Origin: Hymenobacter sp. BT730
GTDB taxonomy: Bacteria > Bacteroidota > Bacteroidia > Cytophagales > Hymenobacteraceae
Assembly: GCF_030542105.1 (NCBI RefSeq)
Contig: NZ_JAUOFB010000002.1
Span: 62,001-126,000, forward strand
Reading direction: 5' to 3'
DNA: 64,000 nt
Shown: piece after piece, positions 61,255 to 64,000 of the stretch
How the letters are laid out: each line of letters opens with the position of its first letter
How positions within the stretch are numbered: the first letter of the stretch is position 1
The notes under the pieces: generated by a model
What the model saw: only the letters and a program-made list of their open reading frames with translations
The model's database searches: none
Told to the model about the DNA's origin: nothing
Translations under genes and position numbers: made by a program

Positions 61255-63543
61255 ATGAAGCTGCTGAAAGTACTTCCTCTTGCCGCGCTGCTCCTCGCGT
61301 GCCTCCCGCTCTTCGCCCAGACCCAAACCCGCGACCTGGCCGATTTGGTGAACCCGCTGATGGGCACGGATTCCAAGCCCAGCCTTTCCAATGGCAACAC
61401 CTATCCGGCCATTGCGCGGCCCTGGGGCATGAACTTCTGGCTGCCGCAAACGGGCAAAATGGGCAGCGGCTGGGCTTATCAGTATTCGGCTGATAAGCTC
61501 AAAGGCTTCAAGCAAACGCACCAGCCTTCGCCCTGGATGAACGACTACGGGCAGTTTGCCCTCATGCCCATCACCGGGGCCCTGCGCTTTGAGGAAGAGG
61601 AGAGGGCCAGTTGGTTTTCGCACAAGGCCGAGGTGGTCACGCCCTACTACTACCGTGTGTATCTGGCCGACTACGACATTACTACCGAGCTGACGCCCAC
61701 TGAGCGCGCCGCCCGTTTCCGCTTTACCTTCCCCAAAACCGACAGCGCCTACGTGGTGCTCGATGCCCTGGACCACGGCTCCCACGTGCAGGTGCTGCCC
61801 CAGCAACGCCGCATTATTGGCTACACTACCCGCAACAGCGGCGGCGTACCGCAGAACTTCCGGAACTACTTCATCATCGAGTTTGACCACCAGTTCAGCA
61901 GCACTACTATTTACCTTGATAAAGTACTCTACGGGCAGCGGCTGGAAGCTACCGGCGGCCACACCGGGGCCGTAGTGGGCTTCAAAACCCGCAAGGGCGA
62001 GCAGGTGCAGGCGCGGGTGGCCTCCTCATTCATTAGTCCCGAGCAGGCCGAGCGCAACCTGCAGGAAATTGGGGCCAACGATTTTGAGGCGGTAAAGCAG
62101 CAAGGCAAAGCCGCCTGGAATGAGCAGCTGGGCCGGGTGCAGGTGGAAGGCGGCACCGATGCCCAGCAGCGCACCTTCTATTCCTGCCTGTACCGCTCCC
62201 TGCTGTTTCCGCGCAAGTTTTATGAGCTGGATGCCGCCGGGCAACCCGTGCATTACTCGCCCTACAACGGCCAGGTGCTGCCCGGCTACCTCTATACCGA
62301 TACCGGTTTCTGGGACACGTTCCGGGCCTTGTTCCCCTTCCTGAATCTGCTGTACCCCGATGTAAACAGCCAGATTCAAGAAGGCCTCGTGAATACCTAC
62401 AAGGAGGGCGGCTGGCTGCCGGAGTGGGCCAGCCCCGGCTACCGCGACATTATGGTGGGCAACAACTCGGCCTCCGTGGTGGCCGATGCCTACCTGAAAG
62501 GTGTGCGCGGCTACGACATCAACAAGCTCTACGAGGGTCTGCTGAAAGGCGCCAACGCCCAAGGCCCGCTGGAAGCCGTGGGCCGCACCGGCGCCAGCTA
62601 CTACAACAAGCTCGGCTACGTGCCCTACGACGTCAAAATCAACGAAAGCGCGGCCCGCACGCTGGAATACGCCTACGACGACTTCGCCATTGCCCAGCTC
62701 GGAAAGGCGCTGGGCCGGCCCAAGAAAGAAGTGGCGCTCTACCAGAAGCGCAGCCAGAACTACCGCAACCTCTTCGATAAGCAAACCCGCCTGATGCGCG
62801 GCCGCAACCAGAATGGCACGTTCCAGTCGCCCTTCAACCCCTTTAAGTGGGGCGACGCCTTCACGGAGGGCAACAGCTGGCACTACACCTGGTCGGTTTT
62901 CCACGATGTAAATGGACTGATGACGCTGATGGGCGGCCCCAAGCCCTTTGTGGCGGCCTTGGACACGGTATTTACCCTGGCGCCGGTGTTCGATGCCTCA
63001 TATTATGGCTCCGTGATTCACGAAATCCGGGAAATGCAGATTGCGGGCATGGGCAACTACGCCCACGGCAACCAGCCCATTCAGCACATGGTGTACCTCT
63101 ACGCCTACGCCGGCCAGCCCTGGAAAACCCAGTATTGGGCCCGTGAAACCCTCAACCGCCTCTACCTGCCCACTCCCGACGGCTACTGCGGCGACGAAGA
63201 CAACGGCCAGACCTCAGCCTGGTACGTCTTTTCGGCCTTGGGTTTCTACCCCGTGTGCCCCGCCACCGACCAGTACGTGCTGGGCGCCCCGCTCTTCCCG
63301 AAAACCACCCTACACCTCGCCAACGGCAAGACCATCGTGCTGAACGCTCCCGCCAACAGCGCCGCCAACCGCTACGTGCAGGCTGTGCGTCTCAACGGCC
63401 AGCCCTACACCCACAACTGGCTCAGCCACCAAACGCTGATGCAGGGCGCAACAGTGGATTTTGATATGACCAATAAGCCGAATATAACTCGCGGTACGAA
63501 GGCTGAGGACGCGCCATATTCCTTTTCGAAGGAAAGGAAGTAG
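61255..63543 (+). CDS. GH92-family alpha-mannosidase, secreted
   Basis: Calcium-dependent exo-alpha-mannosidase of 762 residues that removes mannose from glycans. Signal peptide (MKLLKVLPLAALLLACLPLFAQ); a Cys there leaves open a lipoprotein form. GH92 marks: DLVNPLMGTDSKPSLSNGNTYPAIARPWGMNFWLPQTG at the start, DTGFWDTFRALFPFLNLLYPD, GGWLPEWASPGYRDIMVGNNSASVVADAYLKG (catalytic acid region), NSWHYTWSVFHDVNGL, and YCGDEDNGQTSAWYVFSALGFYPVCP. Open frame upstream of this ATG overlaps sbcC antisense and is not coding. No other glycan genes adjoin. Confidence 0.94.
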   Translation: MKLLKVLPLAALLLACLPLFAQTQTRDLADLVNPLMGTDSKPSLSNGNTYPAIARPWGMNFWLPQTGKMGSGWAYQYSADKLKGFKQTHQPSPWMNDYGQFALMPITGALRFEEEERASWFSHKAEVVTPYYYRVYLADYDITTELTPTERAARFRFTFPKTDSAYVVLDALDHGSHVQVLPQQRRIIGYTTRNSGGVPQNFRNYFIIEFDHQFSSTTIYLDKVLYGQRLEATGGHTGAVVGFKTRKGEQVQARVASSFISPEQAERNLQEIGANDFEAVKQQGKAAWNEQLGRVQVEGGTDAQQRTFYSCLYRSLLFPRKFYELDAAGQPVHYSPYNGQVLPGYLYTDTGFWDTFRALFPFLNLLYPDVNSQIQEGLVNTYKEGGWLPEWASPGYRDIMVGNNSASVVADAYLKGVRGYDINKLYEGLLKGANAQGPLEAVGRTGASYYNKLGYVPYDVKINESAARTLEYAYDDFAIAQLGKALGRPKKEVALYQKRSQNYRNLFDKQTRLMRGRNQNGTFQSPFNPFKWGDAFTEGNSWHYTWSVFHDVNGLMTLMGGPKPFVAALDTVFTLAPVFDASYYGSVIHEIREMQIAGMGNYAHGNQPIQHMVYLYAYAGQPWKTQYWARETLNRLYLPTPDGYCGDEDNGQTSAWYVFSALGFYPVCPATDQYVLGAPLFPKTTLHLANGKTIVLNAPANSAANRYVQAVRLNGQPYTHNWLSHQTLMQGATVDFDMTNKPNITRGTKAEDAPYSFSKERK

Positions 63544-63569
63544 GGCAGCATTTTTAAACCTAATTGAAC

Positions 63570-63653
63570 GTCATGCTGAGCGCAGCCGAAGCATCTTGGT
63601 AGTGTGGTAACCCAACGAAGCGGTAGAGATGCTTCGGCTGCGCTCAGCATGAC
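63570..63653. repeat. Dyad repeat element, family member 4
   Basis: Arms 63570-63596 and 63627-63653 are exact reverse complements over 27 bp with a 30-nt loop. It shares GTCATSCTGAGC with the element at 47547 and AGCCGAAGCATCT with that at 35774, linking the family. It lies between the mannosidase gene and the last lipoprotein gene. Confidence 0.88.
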
Positions 63654-63670
63654 ACAAAAAGAAATGAGGT

Positions 63671-64000
63671 ATGAAAAATTGGTATGTGCTTTTGAGTAGT
63701 GTGGCAGTGCTGGGAGCCTGCGCCACGGTAAAACCCACCACTCCGGCTGCAGTAGGGGCATACAAGCCCGTCGATGCGCAATTGTACCGCACTATTGCCC
63801 GGCAGGACAGCCTTATGTTCGTGGCGTTCAACCAGCATGATGTAGAGAAGCTGCAAACCTTCTTTGCCGAAGACCTGGAATTTTACCACGATAAGGGTGG
63901 CCTAGCCAACTTTCAGCAAACCATGCAGGGCTTTCGAAATATGTTCGACCAGAACAAAACCACGGGCCTAAACCGCCAGCTGGTGCCGGGCACACTGGAA
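63671..64000 (+). CDS. Lipoprotein with NTF2-like (DUF4440-type) domain, cut by window end
   Basis: An ATG at 63671 opens a frame that runs through the window edge (110 codons seen). It begins MKNWYVLLSSVAVLGAC, a lipobox, then a short linker and LYRTIARQDSLMFVAFNQHDVEKLQTFFAEDLEFYHDKGGLANF. The last part has the helix-then-strand pattern of NTF2-like DUF4440 proteins. The 3' end is missing, so length and function are open. It begins 17 bp after the dyad repeat. Confidence 0.75.
   Translation, partial: MKNWYVLLSSVAVLGACATVKPTTPAAVGAYKPVDAQLYRTIARQDSLMFVAFNQHDVEKLQTFFAEDLEFYHDKGGLANFQQTMQGFRNMFDQNKTTGLNRQLVPGTLE

Noticed and set aside
62026..62904. Open frame of 292 codons antisense to the GH92 gene
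   Set aside because: Hydrophobic but motif-free shadow frame of a certain gene.
11585..63653. Dyad repeats considered as a CRISPR array
   Set aside because: Copies are tens of kilobases apart, lack regular spacers, and no cas gene is present.
1..64000. tRNA or rRNA genes
   Set aside because: No T-loop GTTCRANNC with matching arms, and no rRNA-like stretch, was found in the gaps read by eye; a tRNAscan run would be decisive.

Overview
The window looks like chromosomal DNA of a Bacteroidota bacterium of the Cytophagales, most likely Hymenobacter or a close relative. The support is: Bacteroidota-type promoters (TAnnTTTG boxes, usually without a Shine-Dalgarno sequence), a type IX secretion sorting domain, a TonB receptor/DUF4249 pair, many small lipoproteins, GC-rich coding DNA and the overall protein sequences. 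No rRNA, tRNA, CRISPR array, insertion sequence, prophage or plasmid gene was recognised. The call rests on sequence reading only.

Layout. 1-11 kb: cut PAP2 phosphatase, a large GAF protein, secreted or lipoproteins including a T9SS substrate, a dicarboxylate/amino-acid symporter, a dipeptide epimerase, and a MarR regulator with a YceI protein. 11-21 kb: housekeeping and envelope genes (clpS, recR, a glycosyltransferase fused to a degenerate sugar-phosphate transferase, an aminotransferase, a heptose-phosphate kinase, hemE, a marC-type gene, purE, an EEP hydrolase). 21-31 kb: DegT aminotransferase, FAD monooxygenase, dnaK, a run of VWA-like protein / pseudouridine synthase / hydrolase, and an SDR. 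31-36 kb: ackA and pta, separated by two AT-rich genes on the other strand, then fabG. 36-42 kb: two paralogous TPR proteins around a geranylgeranyl-reductase-like flavoprotein, then lpdA. 42-48 kb: DUF5996, an AT-rich membrane protein, an EamA transporter, rarA, sppA, and purine nucleoside phosphorylase. 48-56 kb: an MBOAT acyltransferase with an SGNH-like partner, a TonB receptor-DUF4249-lipoprotein cassette, and thioredoxin. 56-64 kb: a DUF6687-like protein, sbcC without sbcD, a GH92 mannosidase, and a cut lipoprotein.

Themes. Central metabolism (ackA/pta, lpdA, fabG, hemE, purE, purine nucleoside phosphorylase) and genome or protein upkeep (recR, rarA, sbcC, dnaK, clpS, sppA, trx) are mixed with envelope genes. 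The most notable non-coding signal is a set of intergenic dyad elements of about 85-110 bp with arms of 17-31 bp. Four share sequence blocks (17.0, 35.8, 47.6 and 63.6 kb) and two are unrelated (11.6 and 15.9 kb). Several convergent gene pairs share perfect hairpins with 22-29 bp stems. At least five genes have the -7 promoter box only 4-6 nt before the ATG, which predicts leaderless mRNAs. I did not find a convincing complete new defence or biosynthetic system. The best leads are the repeat family, the glycosyltransferase fusion and the AT-rich insertion between ackA and pta.
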